From: Brevundimonas vesicularis
GTDB lineage: Bacteria; Pseudomonadota; Alphaproteobacteria; Caulobacterales; Caulobacteraceae
Direction: 5' to 3'
NCBI RefSeq assembly: GCF_027886425.1
Contig: NZ_CP115671.1
Coordinates: 2,418,001-2,482,000 of the forward strand
DNA length: 64,000 bases
Under the pieces are notes generated by a model. It made no database searches. It was not told the DNA's origin and saw only the letters and a list, made by a program, of their open reading frames with translations. This document shows positions 28,465 to 35,029 of this stretch, piece after piece. Each line of letters starts with the position of its first letter. Position 1 is the stretch's first letter. A program made the position numbers and the translations under genes.

Positions 28465-29232
28465 TTATCGGAACAGGCCGAGCAGGATTTGGCTCGACGA
28501 GTTAGCGATCGACAATGCTTGCACGCCCAGCTGCTGCTTGGTTTGCAGGGCGGTCAGCTTGGCGCTTTCCTTGGCCAGATCGGCATCGACCAGGTTGCCG
28601 ATACCGGCTTCCAAGGCGTCCGCCATCTTGCTTGTAAAGGTCGTCGAGCGTTCCAGCGACTTGGACTGGGTGCCCAGGGTGGCCAAGTCAGCCGTAAAGG
28701 CCTCAATGGCGGTCTGAACGTCTGCAGCCGTGGCGCCTGCAGGGGTCGCGTCCGACGGAGCGGCCACGCCGATGGTCAGAGCGGTCGCGGACGTGTCGGT
28801 GATGACATCGACCGAGGCCGTCCACAGATTCTGGCCATCGAAGTTGGCGCCGGCGAGGGCGTTGTCGATTTCCACCTGCAGAGCATCGAAATCGGCTTGC
28901 AGAGCGGTCGTCGTGGCTGTCGAACCGCCGGCCTCGATAGCAACGGCCAGCGACTTCATTTCAGTCAGGGCGTCGATGACGGTGTCACCGGCGGCCAGAG
29001 CCACATCCACAATCGATTGACCGCGTTGCAGCGACTGCTTGACCGAACCCAAGGCGCTCATTTCAGCGCGCTGGTTGGTGGCGATCGCGAAAATGGCGCC
29101 GCTGTCCTTGGCGGACGAGACAGCCATACCCGTCGAGATTCGGTTCTGGGTGGTGGAGAGCGCCTTGTTGGTGGCGTTCAAGCTTTGCAGCGCAACGTTG
29201 GCGCCATAGTTCGTGTTGATGCTGTTAGCCAT
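28465..29232 (-). CDS. Flagellin (FljK/FljL-like)
   Basis: 255 aa. D0/D1 helices: MANSINTNYGANVALQSLNATNKALSTTQNRISTGMAVSSAKD at the N-terminus and IGNLVDADLAKESAKLTALQTKQQLGVQALSIANSSSQILLGLFR at the C-terminus. The variable centre is only about 40 residues. It is highly similar to the 29545-30321 copy and less so to the 27090-27968 copy. The structural subunit is exported by the flagellar type III system. It has its own sigma-54 promoter (29308-29322), an upstream pair of FlbD/ftr-like sites and a conserved leader hairpin. The start MANSIN was chosen because the frame upstream is non-coding promoter sequence. Confidence 0.96.
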   Translation of the reverse strand: MANSINTNYGANVALQSLNATNKALSTTQNRISTGMAVSSAKDSGAIFAIATNQRAEMSALGSVKQSLQRGQSIVDVALAAGDTVIDALTEMKSLAVAIEAGGSTATTTALQADFDALQVEIDNALAGANFDGQNLWTASVDVITDTSATALTIGVAAPSDATPAGATAADVQTAIEAFTADLATLGTQSKSLERSTTFTSKMADALEAGIGNLVDADLAKESAKLTALQTKQQLGVQALSIANSSSQILLGLFR

Positions 29233-29300
29233 TTTGGCTGTCCTTTTCACTTCGTGATGTTCGACGCCGTTTTGGCGACCGAGAGCATTTTGCCCACATC
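29233..29300 (-). promoter_or_regulatory. Conserved flagellin mRNA leader with hairpin
   Basis: The predicted 5' leader of about 65 nt between the sigma-54 promoter and the ATG aligns closely with the leader of the other FljK/L-like flagellin (shared ACATCACGAAGTGAA... and AGCCAAA before the ATG). A small hairpin, CGCC-AAAA-C-GGCG, corresponds to GACGC-N7-GCGTC in the other leader, so the stem is kept while its sequence differs. In Caulobacter, FlbT acts on the fljK leader; assignment here is inference. Confidence 0.55.
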
Positions 29301-29307
29301 CAAGGAA

Positions 29308-29322
29308 GCAAATGCCGGGCCA
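29308..29322 (-). promoter_or_regulatory. Sigma-54 promoter of the 28465-29232 flagellin gene
   Basis: On the minus strand TGGCCC-GGCAT-TTGC matches the -24/-12 consensus TGGCAC-N5-TTGC with invariant GG and GC at the right spacing. It gives a leader of about 65 nt. RpoN-dependent late flagellar genes are the rule in Caulobacterales. Confidence 0.85.
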
Positions 29323-29426
29323 CCTCAACCGTTAACGGCGAACCAAACGAACCTTCTATATGTTTGTTTTTGCAGCATTATATTTTCGCTTAGGTTAAGC
29401 CGCACGGCAGCATTCGCCTAGCCAAA

Positions 29427-29463
29427 GCAAAAAATGCCGAGCACCCGGCAAAAAATGCCCGGC
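29427..29463 (-). promoter_or_regulatory. Two FlbD/ftr-like enhancer sites
   Basis: Two copies of GCAAAAAATGCC (29427-29438 and 29448-29459), the second in the fuller context CCCGGCAAAAAATGCCCGG, match the ftr pattern CC-CGGC--AAA--GC-G bound by the activator FlbD. They are about 105-155 bp upstream of the sigma-54 promoter, the normal enhancer distance. Confidence 0.65.
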
Positions 29464-29481
29464 ACGATATGCCGGACAAGC

Positions 29482-29512
29482 AAAATGGCAGCCGGACCAG
29501 AGTCCGACTGCC
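29482..29512 (-). terminator. Intrinsic terminator of the 29545-30321 flagellin gene
   Basis: On the minus strand GGCAGTCGGAC-TCTG-GTCCGGCTGCC (one G-T pair) is followed by ATTTTG. It starts 32 bp after the stop codon. Confidence 0.75.
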
Positions 29513-29544
29513 TTTCAGAACCGTGGTTTTGGAAACCTGGGCCG

Positions 29545-30321
29545 CTAGCTGCGGAAGAGGCTCAACAAGATTTGGCTGGAGGAGTTGGCGACCGACAGGG
29601 CCTGAACACCAAGCTGTTGCTTGGTTTGCAGCGCGGTCAGGCGAGCGCTTTCCTTGGCCAGGTCGGCGTCCACCAGATTGCCGATGCCGGCCTCGACTGC
29701 GTCCTGAATCTTGCTGTTGAAAGTGATCTGACGCTCCAGCGACTTGGACTGGGTGCCGATTGTGGCCAGGTTTGCGGTGAAGGCTTCGAGAGTCGACTGA
29801 ACGCCGGCCGCCGTGGCCGTCGCAGGCGTCGGATCGATCGCAGCAGCGAAGCCGACGTCGTAGGTGGTGCCTGAGGTGTCGGTCAGCACACCCGTCTCGG
29901 CGCCGTCGGTCCACAGGTTTACGCCATCGAAGTTAGCGCCCGCCAGCGCATTGTCGATCTCTACCTGCAACGCATCATAGTCGTTTTGAAGAGCATCAGT
30001 GGTGGCGGTCGAGCCGCCGGCTTCGATGGCGACAGCCAGAGCCTTCATCTCGGTCAACGCTTCGACGACAGTATCGCCAGCCGCCAAGGCCACGTCCACG
30101 ATCGACTGGCCGCGCTGCAGCGATTGCCGCACCGCATTTAGAGCGCCTAATTCGGCGCGCTGGTTAGTAGCGATGGCGAATATTGCGCCATTGTCTTTCG
30201 CCGATGCGACGTTCAGTCCCGTCGAGACACGGTTTTGCGTGCGCTCCAACATAGCGTTGGTCGCATTGAGGTTTTGCAGCGCGACCATGGCGCCGTAGTT
30301 CGTATTGATGCTCGTAGCCAT
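29545..30321 (-). CDS. Flagellin (FljK/FljL-like)
   Basis: 258 aa. N-terminal MATSINTNYGAMVALQNLNATNAMLERTQNRVSTGLNVASAKD and C-terminal IGNLVDADLAKESARLTALQTKQQLGVQALSVANSSSQILLSLFRS are the flagellin D0/D1 helices; the central region is short. It is the most upstream flagellin of the cluster and a close paralog of the 28465-29232 copy. It has a strong sigma-54 promoter match (30399-30413), FlbD/ftr-like sites (30485-30522) and its own terminator. The start MATSIN was chosen because paralogs align from there and the leader precedes it. Multiple flagellins building one filament are typical of Caulobacterales. Confidence 0.96.
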   Translation of the reverse strand: MATSINTNYGAMVALQNLNATNAMLERTQNRVSTGLNVASAKDNGAIFAIATNQRAELGALNAVRQSLQRGQSIVDVALAAGDTVVEALTEMKALAVAIEAGGSTATTDALQNDYDALQVEIDNALAGANFDGVNLWTDGAETGVLTDTSGTTYDVGFAAAIDPTPATATAAGVQSTLEAFTANLATIGTQSKSLERQITFNSKIQDAVEAGIGNLVDADLAKESARLTALQTKQQLGVQALSVANSSSQILLSLFRS

Positions 30322-30390
30322 TTTGGCTTTCCTGTTCACTTCGTGTGATGTGCGACGCCATTTTAGCGTCAGGAGCGTTTTGCTCGGTCT
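30322..30390 (-). promoter_or_regulatory. Conserved flagellin mRNA leader with hairpin
   Basis: Leader of about 65 nt with hairpin GACGC-TAAAATG-GCGTC about 35-50 nt upstream of the ATG, then CGCACATCACACGAAGTGAA and AGCCAAA. It is nearly the same as the leader of the other FljK/L-like flagellin (29233-29300). Possible FlbT target by analogy with Caulobacter fljK (inference). Confidence 0.55.
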
Positions 30391-30398
30391 TCAGGAGA

Positions 30399-30413
30399 GC
30401 AAGGGCGAGGCCA
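30399..30413 (-). promoter_or_regulatory. Sigma-54 promoter of the 29545-30321 flagellin gene
   Basis: Minus-strand TGGCCT-CGCCC-TTGC matches the RpoN -24/-12 consensus with correct spacing. It lies 78 bp upstream of the ATG. Confidence 0.85.
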
Positions 30414-30484
30414 GTCCAACAAGCCATGCCGGCCGCACGCCGACACTGATTTCATTGAACTTATCTCGACGGTTTGCGAAGCGA

Positions 30485-30522
30485 CCCGGCAAGCCTGCAC
30501 ACCAGGCGGCAGAAGTTGCCGA
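30485..30522 (-). promoter_or_regulatory. FlbD/ftr-like enhancer sites upstream of the first flagellin
   Basis: CCCGGCAAGCCTGC (30485-30498) and CGGCAGAAGTTGCCGA (30507-30522) resemble the ftr pattern. They lie 70-110 bp upstream of the sigma-54 promoter, between it and the end of the lysis cassette. The match is weaker than at 29427-29463. Confidence 0.5.
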
Positions 30523-30539
30523 GTCGTTTTTGCAGGGCG

Positions 30540-30839
30540 TCAGTCGCGGCGTCGCACCTGCGCGTCCTGCATCGCGCGTTCGGCCAACAAGGTCTCGACC
30601 GCGAGCCGCCGCGCCCCGTCGCAAGCGACGATCTGGGCGCCGCGCAGCAGATAGGCCGCGTCCAGATCGCCGGTCGTGGGTTCAGCCGGCAGGGTCGCCA
30701 GCGCGCACGGACGTGTCGCCGCCTCCGGCAAGACCAGTCGCGCCGGCGCAACCGTCGAGATTGGGGGCGATGCGGCACAGTTCGCCGTCATGGTCGCGCA
30801 GGCGATCAGCGCGGCGGTTGTCCAAGGGTTGATCGGCAT
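30540..30839 (-). CDS. Rz1-like o-spanin lipoprotein, overlapping the i-spanin gene
   Basis: 99 aa. The short N-terminal hydrophobic stretch MPINPWTTAALIACATMTANC has a lipobox-like LIAC (Cys14); the rest is Ala/Pro-rich with VAPARLVLP, as in phage o-spanins. The first 158 bp overlap the 3' part of the i-spanin gene in another frame, the hallmark arrangement of Rz/Rz1. The ATG at 30837-30839 has GGAG 8 bp upstream. In phages the o-spanin sits in the outer membrane and joins the i-spanin to fuse the membranes in the last step of lysis. The signal sequence is unusually short and the C-terminal part (LDAAYLLRGAQIVACDGARR) is not typical, so the call is tentative. Confidence 0.6.
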   Translation of the reverse strand: MPINPWTTAALIACATMTANCAASPPISTVAPARLVLPEAATRPCALATLPAEPTTGDLDAAYLLRGAQIVACDGARRLAVETLLAERAMQDAQVRRRD

Positions 30840-31161
30840 CGTCGGCGCTCCAGGCCTGGGCGACGGCGGCCGTGGTCGCCCGGTCCGCCGCCCCCGTGGT
30901 GTGGTGATAGTGATCGACGCGCCGGGCCTGAGCCGCCACGCCCTCGGTTTCGATGCGTCTGGCCTGGGCTTGAGCGGCCGCCACGGCGGTCGCATCCCGC
31001 GCCTGAGTGCGGGAGGCCTCCAGACGCCTGTGCTGCAGGTTCAGCGGATCCCAGCGAAAGCCGAGCCCGCCCAACAGGACGAATCCCAGCGCCAACGCTG
31101 CAGCAGCGGCCGCCAACCAGCCGAGCGGCGTCAGCGCCCGCAGTATCGATCCCGCGCTCAT
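30682..31161 (-). CDS. Rz-like i-spanin (membrane-anchored coiled-coil lysis protein)
   Basis: 159 aa. One N-terminal transmembrane helix (about residues 14-34, LGWLAAAAAALALGFVLLGGLGF) is followed by an Ala/Gln/Arg-rich helical periplasmic region (LEASRTQARDATAVAAAQAQARRIETEGVAAQARRV), the usual shape of an Rz-type i-spanin. The ATG at 31159-31161 overlaps the endolysin stop by 4 bp, and the 3' half overlaps the o-spanin gene out of frame. The C-terminal Asp/Arg-rich stretch (ADDADQPLDNRRADRLRDHDGELCRIAPNLDGC) also resembles phage Rz proteins. Function is inferred from shape and from the holin-endolysin neighbours. Confidence 0.7.
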   Translation of the reverse strand: MSAGSILRALTPLGWLAAAAAALALGFVLLGGLGFRWDPLNLQHRRLEASRTQARDATAVAAAQAQARRIETEGVAAQARRVDHYHHTTGAADRATTAAVAQAWSADDADQPLDNRRADRLRDHDGELCRIAPNLDGCAGATGLAGGGDTSVRAGDPAG

Positions 31162-31541
31162 GGAAAGGCCTTTCGATCCAGCTCGAAATGCGGCCCGTTT
31201 CGCAGCGACTTCCAGTCGCCGCCCCAGATCAGCGGCGTCTTCAGATCCAGCGCCGCCGCCTTGAACGCCTGGGTGATCCGGCCATACAGCGGCCAGTCCC
31301 ATCGCACCTGGCCTTCGACCAGGGCGGCGACATCGACGGCGTGGCCCGTCAGATGCCGCGAGCGCGTCGTGCGGTTGGCCCCGGCCTTGATCAGGGCGGC
31401 CTGACGTTCGGCCGTGCGCAGTCCCTCGGTGATCATGAAGTCCACCGGCGTGCGTGTGATGGCCGCCTCGACCACCGCAGTCAGGGCCAGATGCACGCCG
31501 ACCAGCCGCGCACGCGACCGGCTGGACAGACGAAAGCTCAT
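31158..31541 (-). CDS. Phage-type M15 peptidoglycan endopeptidase (endolysin)
   Basis: 127 aa. M15C/VanY-like zinc peptidase motifs: SRHLTGHAVDVAA (His63, Asp70) and the C-terminal IWGGDWKSLRNGPHFEL (His118), the pattern of phage L-alanyl-D-glutamate endopeptidases. MITEGLRTAERQAALIKAGANRTTRS is the conserved lead-in. It has no signal peptide, so it needs a holin to reach the wall, and a holin-like gene overlaps its start by 4 bp. It cleaves stem peptides of peptidoglycan. This is the most secure member of the lysis cassette. Confidence 0.92.
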   Translation of the reverse strand: MSFRLSSRSRARLVGVHLALTAVVEAAITRTPVDFMITEGLRTAERQAALIKAGANRTTRSRHLTGHAVDVAALVEGQVRWDWPLYGRITQAFKAAALDLKTPLIWGGDWKSLRNGPHFELDRKAFP

Positions 31542-31807
31542 GGTCGGCCTCCGCTGATCCGCAGCCGCGCGGTGGCGATCAGGGTGATCAACTGTTGCGC
31601 GGTCGGCGCCACCAGATAGAGCACCAGGATCAAGGCCAGCAAGCCCACCAGCCCGTCCGTGATCCTGGGCAACATCTCAGGCGTTATCCGCCCGACCGTG
31701 CGCATCAACAGCACCCACAGCCCCGCGCTGACGGCGAAGGCGTTGAGGCGACGAAATAGCCAGCGCCCCTCCGCCAAGGGGATCGCGCCCTGCCTGTGTC
31801 GGGTCAT
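31538..31807 (-). CDS. Holin-like small membrane protein
   Basis: 89 aa. Basic N-terminus (MTRHRQG...RWLFRR), hydrophobic segment at about residues 22-36, second helix at 53-69 (LVGLLALILVLYLVAPT) and a basic C-terminal tail (ATARLRISGGRP). The two-helix, short, basic-tailed design fits class II/III holins, and the gene overlaps both the upstream small gene and the endolysin by ATGA. There is no sequence motif that proves holin function; the assignment rests on shape and gene order. Confidence 0.65.
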   Translation of the reverse strand: MTRHRQGAIPLAEGRWLFRRLNAFAVSAGLWVLLMRTVGRITPEMLPRITDGLVGLLALILVLYLVAPTAQQLITLIATARLRISGGRP

Positions 31808-31959
31808 CGTTCATCCTCCTCGTCATAGGTTTCGACGGCGCAACGGCCGTCCCAGCCGGACTGGGCGCGCCATTCCCCGTCGCTGAGGCCGTCGGGCGCT
31901 TCCCAGGCCTCCGCCTCCAGCACCTCGACCGGCTCGGCCGGATGTCCGCGCCGGCTCAT
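31804..31959 (-). CDS. Small acidic protein in the phage-like cassette
   Basis: 51 aa, MSRRGHPAEPVEVLEAEAWEAPDGLSDGEW...ETYDEEDER, strongly acidic with four Trp/Tyr residues. The family is not recognised. The ATG (31957-31959) overlaps the stop of the tail-fibre-like gene, and its stop overlaps the holin start, both as ATGA, so it is clearly part of the operon and probably translated. A chaperone or linker role for the fibre is possible but not shown. Confidence 0.6.
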   Translation of the reverse strand: MSRRGHPAEPVEVLEAEAWEAPDGLSDGEWRAQSGWDGRCAVETYDEEDER

Positions 31960-33399
31960 CCGACAACCGTGATCAGAACCGCGCCCGAAGCGCCCGAACC
32001 GCCCTGGCCGCCGAAGGTCAGACCAGCGCCGCCTCCCCCGCCCCCGGCCCCGAAGTGAGCACCAGCGCCGCCGGGAGAACCGGCTCCACTCGCCGAAGCA
32101 TCGCCGCCCCCGCCCCCGCCGCCCACAATCGACAACAGCGGCTTGGGCGAGGCCTGTCCCGCAGCGCCCGCAACACCGCCGGCCGCACGAAGGCCCGACC
32201 AACCGCCGACGCCGCCCGCGCCTCCGGCATAGGCGACATCCGCTGCACTCAGACCGCCCCCTGCCCCGCCGCCGCCCGGCCCGTCCGAGCAAAGGGTTTC
32301 TGAGCCCATCGTCGCCGTCGCGGTCGTCGAAGAGCTTCCGCCGGGGTTGGCGAACCGTTGGCCGATACCGCCTGCTCCACCCACGCCAGAGCCGCCTGCG
32401 GCGCCGCCCGTCGCGCGTAACAGGACCATGTCGCCTGTCGCGACCTCGCTATCGCCGCCCGAAACGCCACTGATCCCGCCGGCGCCGACCTTGACCGACA
32501 GGACGCCCTCCAGATCGTCCGCCGACCATCGCGCGAGGCTCAGCCCGCCGGCGCCGCCTCCGCCGCCGCCGAGACGCGACGCACCAGCCGCACCCGCCAG
32601 CCCTGCGCCCCCCCCCGCCGCCGCCGCCGCCGCCCACGCAGGTCGCCTCGACCCAGCACGCCCAGGCCGGCAGGGCATAGTCGTCATCGCTGGTGAACAG
32701 CGTCGTCTCACGCCGGACCGCCCCCTGGTCAAAGGCGATACGCCCCGTCGCGCGATCCACGCGCCACACCGACCGCCATGTCCCAGCGTCATCGCAGACC
32801 TTGAGGCTCAGATCGTCGTCGCCGATCAGGCCCAACTCTGCGCGAGCGGCGTATCCGCTCTGAAACAGCAGCGACAGGACATCGCCCGCCGTCGCTTTGT
32901 TCAGGGTCAGGCGAAGGTCGCCGTCGCCGCCTTCCTCCTCGCCGCGCGCCGTGAACAGGGCGGCGTTGATCTTGGCCGCCAGGGGATTGGCTTCGTCGGC
33001 GGACGTCCCGAGACCCAGCCGCGTCAGGCCCTGCGCCTTGCCCAGTCGCTGTCCCAGCGCGACCCAGCCCCCCTCGGCCCGAACCACCACGACGCCTTCG
33101 TCCAAAACGCCGGCGATCATGCCGTCCGACGTCGCCACGGCGGTCCAGCCGCCGCCCTCGAACCGCATCAGGATTCCGACCGGCCGCCCGGCCCAGGCTG
33201 CGCCTTCGGCCTCTTGCGGCAGGATATAAAGATCGCCATCCGACGCATCGGCCGGCTGGATCGCCGTCGTGCGACTGATCACCGCCGTCTGCAACAGGGC
33301 GTCCAGCCGGGTCAGGGCCGTATTAAGGGTCACATGTTTCTGCATCTGCCCCGCCGCCAGATAGGGCAGGTTCAGACGCGCGCTGAAATCGTCGCTCAT
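31956..33399 (-). CDS. DUF2793 phage tail-fibre-like protein, frameshifted at a G9 run
   Basis: The N-terminal part (about 263 codons from ATG 33399, RBS GGAGAGAAG) is a DUF2793 domain: MSDDFSARLNLPYLAAGQMQKHVTLNTALTRLDALLQTAV, then DGDLYILPQEAEG. The C-terminal part (about 218 codons to the stop at 31956) is glycine-rich, with many GG/GA repeats, ending GGQGGSGASGAVLITVVG as in phage fibre tips. The two parts are in different frames and meet at a run of nine G (C9 on the plus strand, 32608-32616). With eight G the gene would read as one 480-aa protein; as given, the first frame continues into an Arg-rich tail and stops at 32449. Sequencing error, phase variation or programmed slippage are all possible. 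It is the first gene of the lysis cassette. Confidence 0.8.
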
Positions 33400-33542
33400 T
33401 CTTCTCTCCGTTGTCGTGGAGATCAGTCTGGGCGCAGCCCTTCCTCAGGCCGGGAGACGGTCGGTGATTTGAATCAGGTCCTTGATTTCAGACGGCTTAA
33501 TTGCGGAGAAAACGATGGCTAGGCCGCCTCAGCCAGCGCATC

Positions 33543-34004
33543 TCAATCTTGCAGATAGATGATCCGCTTCAGCGTCTTGTCGTTTTGCACGCGGGCCTCG
33601 TGCATCTCGTGGTTGCCGGTGGCGCGCGCATTGGCCTCGGTGTCCTCGACCCAGTGGGTGCTTTCGATATGTTTTTGCAGCGCCCGCGCCGCCATCAGCT
33701 GTCCGGGAAAGAAGGTATCGACGATGTCGCCTGCGATCGGCACCGTCCCAGTGGCGGTGTCGATGGCCATATAGGCCCCCATGCGCGCCAGCGTCGCCGG
33801 CGTCGCCTTGGCCCGCACGGCCTGAAGCATCAGCCAGCCGCCCGTCCCGACCGTGTATGCCGTGCCGACGACCGGCACCCAGGTCAGCATGGCGTCCAGC
33901 CCCATGCCGAACGGGCCGATGCCGATGACCCGGTCCGACAGTTTCTTGACGCCCTCGACATTGGACCAGATGTTCTCGATATCCCGGATCGACCGTCTGG
34001 CCAT
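33543..34004 (-). CDS. DUF4112 domain protein
   Basis: 153 aa. DUF4112 features: LSDRVIGIGPFGMGLDAMLTWVPVVGTAYTVGTGGWLMLQAVRAKA and AIDTATGTVPIAGDIVDTFFPG, two hydrophobic segments separated by a polar loop, then a polar helical tail. Family function unknown. The ATG at 34002-34004 has GGAGGG 5 bp upstream, so it was preferred over the TTG 12 bp earlier. It lies upstream of the phage-like cassette on the same strand with a 143-bp gap and is probably not part of it. Confidence 0.85.
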   Translation of the reverse strand: MARRSIRDIENIWSNVEGVKKLSDRVIGIGPFGMGLDAMLTWVPVVGTAYTVGTGGWLMLQAVRAKATPATLARMGAYMAIDTATGTVPIAGDIVDTFFPGQLMAARALQKHIESTHWVEDTEANARATGNHEMHEARVQNDKTLKRIIYLQD

Positions 34005-34072
34005 GTCGCCCTCCAACGCGTCGCCTTAACGCTGGGCGAGGCTTCCTGTTCAATCCGAGAGATACGTCTTCG

Positions 34073-35029
34073 ATGACCCTGATCAAGCTGGCGGCGAATG
34101 TGACGGCGAGCGCCCTGCTGCTGGGCTTGGCGGCTTTCGGCGTAGCGGCGCTCAGCGGCATCGGCCATCGCTGGGTGGATATCCTGGCGCAGTTCACATC
34201 GCCGGTATTGCTGGCGGCCGTCGGCGTGACCGTGGCGTGTCTGCTCTTTCGCCTATGGCCGGCCTCGATCGTCGGTGGACTGGCGTGCGTGGTGCTGGCC
34301 CTGTCGGTCTGGCCGCAATGGACGCCGACGAAGGGCGTGCCCGTGCCTGACCAGCCGATCGTCCGGGTCTATTCGGCCAATCTGTATGTGTTCAACACTG
34401 ATGTCGCTGCCATGCGCCGGTCCATCGCGGCCGCCGACGCCGACATCCTGGTGCTGGTCGAGTTGGGGCAGGCCCCGGCCTCGCGGCTGGACCAGTTGCT
34501 GCCGGACTATCCCCATCGTGTTCTGATCGGCCAGGCGCGCGCCGGCGACCACGCGCGCTCGATCATCGCCTCGCGGTATCCGATCCTGCAACGCCTGCCC
34601 GAGCGTCCCGACGGCCTCAGCGCCGTGGGGGCAACGGTTCAGACGCCCATCGGCCCGATCAACGTCTTTGGCGTCCACCTGACCCGACCCTGGCCTTATC
34701 AATATCAGTGGGGCCAGATCACCCAGGTCATGGCCTTGGCCGAGCGCATGAAGGCCGCGCCAGACCATCCCGTCATCGCCGCCGGAGATTTCAACAGCGT
34801 CTCCAGCGCCCGGATCGGCAAACAGATTCAGTCCGACTTGGGCCTGATCCCCGCGCCCGGCTGGCCCGGCACCTGGCCCAGCCAGATTCCCGCCTTCGCC
34901 GGCATCACCATCGACCAGGTCTATCGCTCGCCGGATCTGGCCCTGATCACGCGCCACCTGGGCGAGCCGACGGGATCCGACCACCGCCCCGTCGTCACCG
35001 AGTTCACCCGCGCTCAGCCGCCGCGATAA
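34073..35029 (+). CDS. Membrane-anchored endonuclease/exonuclease/phosphatase family protein
   Basis: 318 aa. Three N-terminal transmembrane helices (about residues 7-30, 40-63 and 65-82) are followed by an EEP-fold hydrolase domain: VYSANLYVFN, ADILVLVELGQ (metal-binding Glu), HLTRPWPYQYQWGQ, IAAGDFNSVSSAR and GSDHRPVVTEF with the catalytic His. Such proteins hydrolyse phosphodiesters, for example in lipids, nucleic acids or inositol phosphates; the substrate is unknown. The active site probably faces the periplasm. Its 3' end overlaps the convergent cca gene by 26 bp. Confidence 0.88.
   Translation: MTLIKLAANVTASALLLGLAAFGVAALSGIGHRWVDILAQFTSPVLLAAVGVTVACLLFRLWPASIVGGLACVVLALSVWPQWTPTKGVPVPDQPIVRVYSANLYVFNTDVAAMRRSIAAADADILVLVELGQAPASRLDQLLPDYPHRVLIGQARAGDHARSIIASRYPILQRLPERPDGLSAVGATVQTPIGPINVFGVHLTRPWPYQYQWGQITQVMALAERMKAAPDHPVIAAGDFNSVSSARIGKQIQSDLGLIPAPGWPGTWPSQIPAFAGITIDQVYRSPDLALITRHLGEPTGSDHRPVVTEFTRAQPPR

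Noticed and set aside
30540..33399. Calling the cassette an active prophage or tailocin
   Set aside because: No head, portal, terminase, sheath, baseplate, tape-measure or integrase genes are in the window; the evidence supports only fibre and lysis functions.
32449..33399. Independent 316-aa protein with an Arg-rich C-terminus
   Set aside because: The Arg-rich tail after the G9 run is a frame-shifted reading of the glycine-rich fibre tip; the other frame continues the expected domain to 31956.
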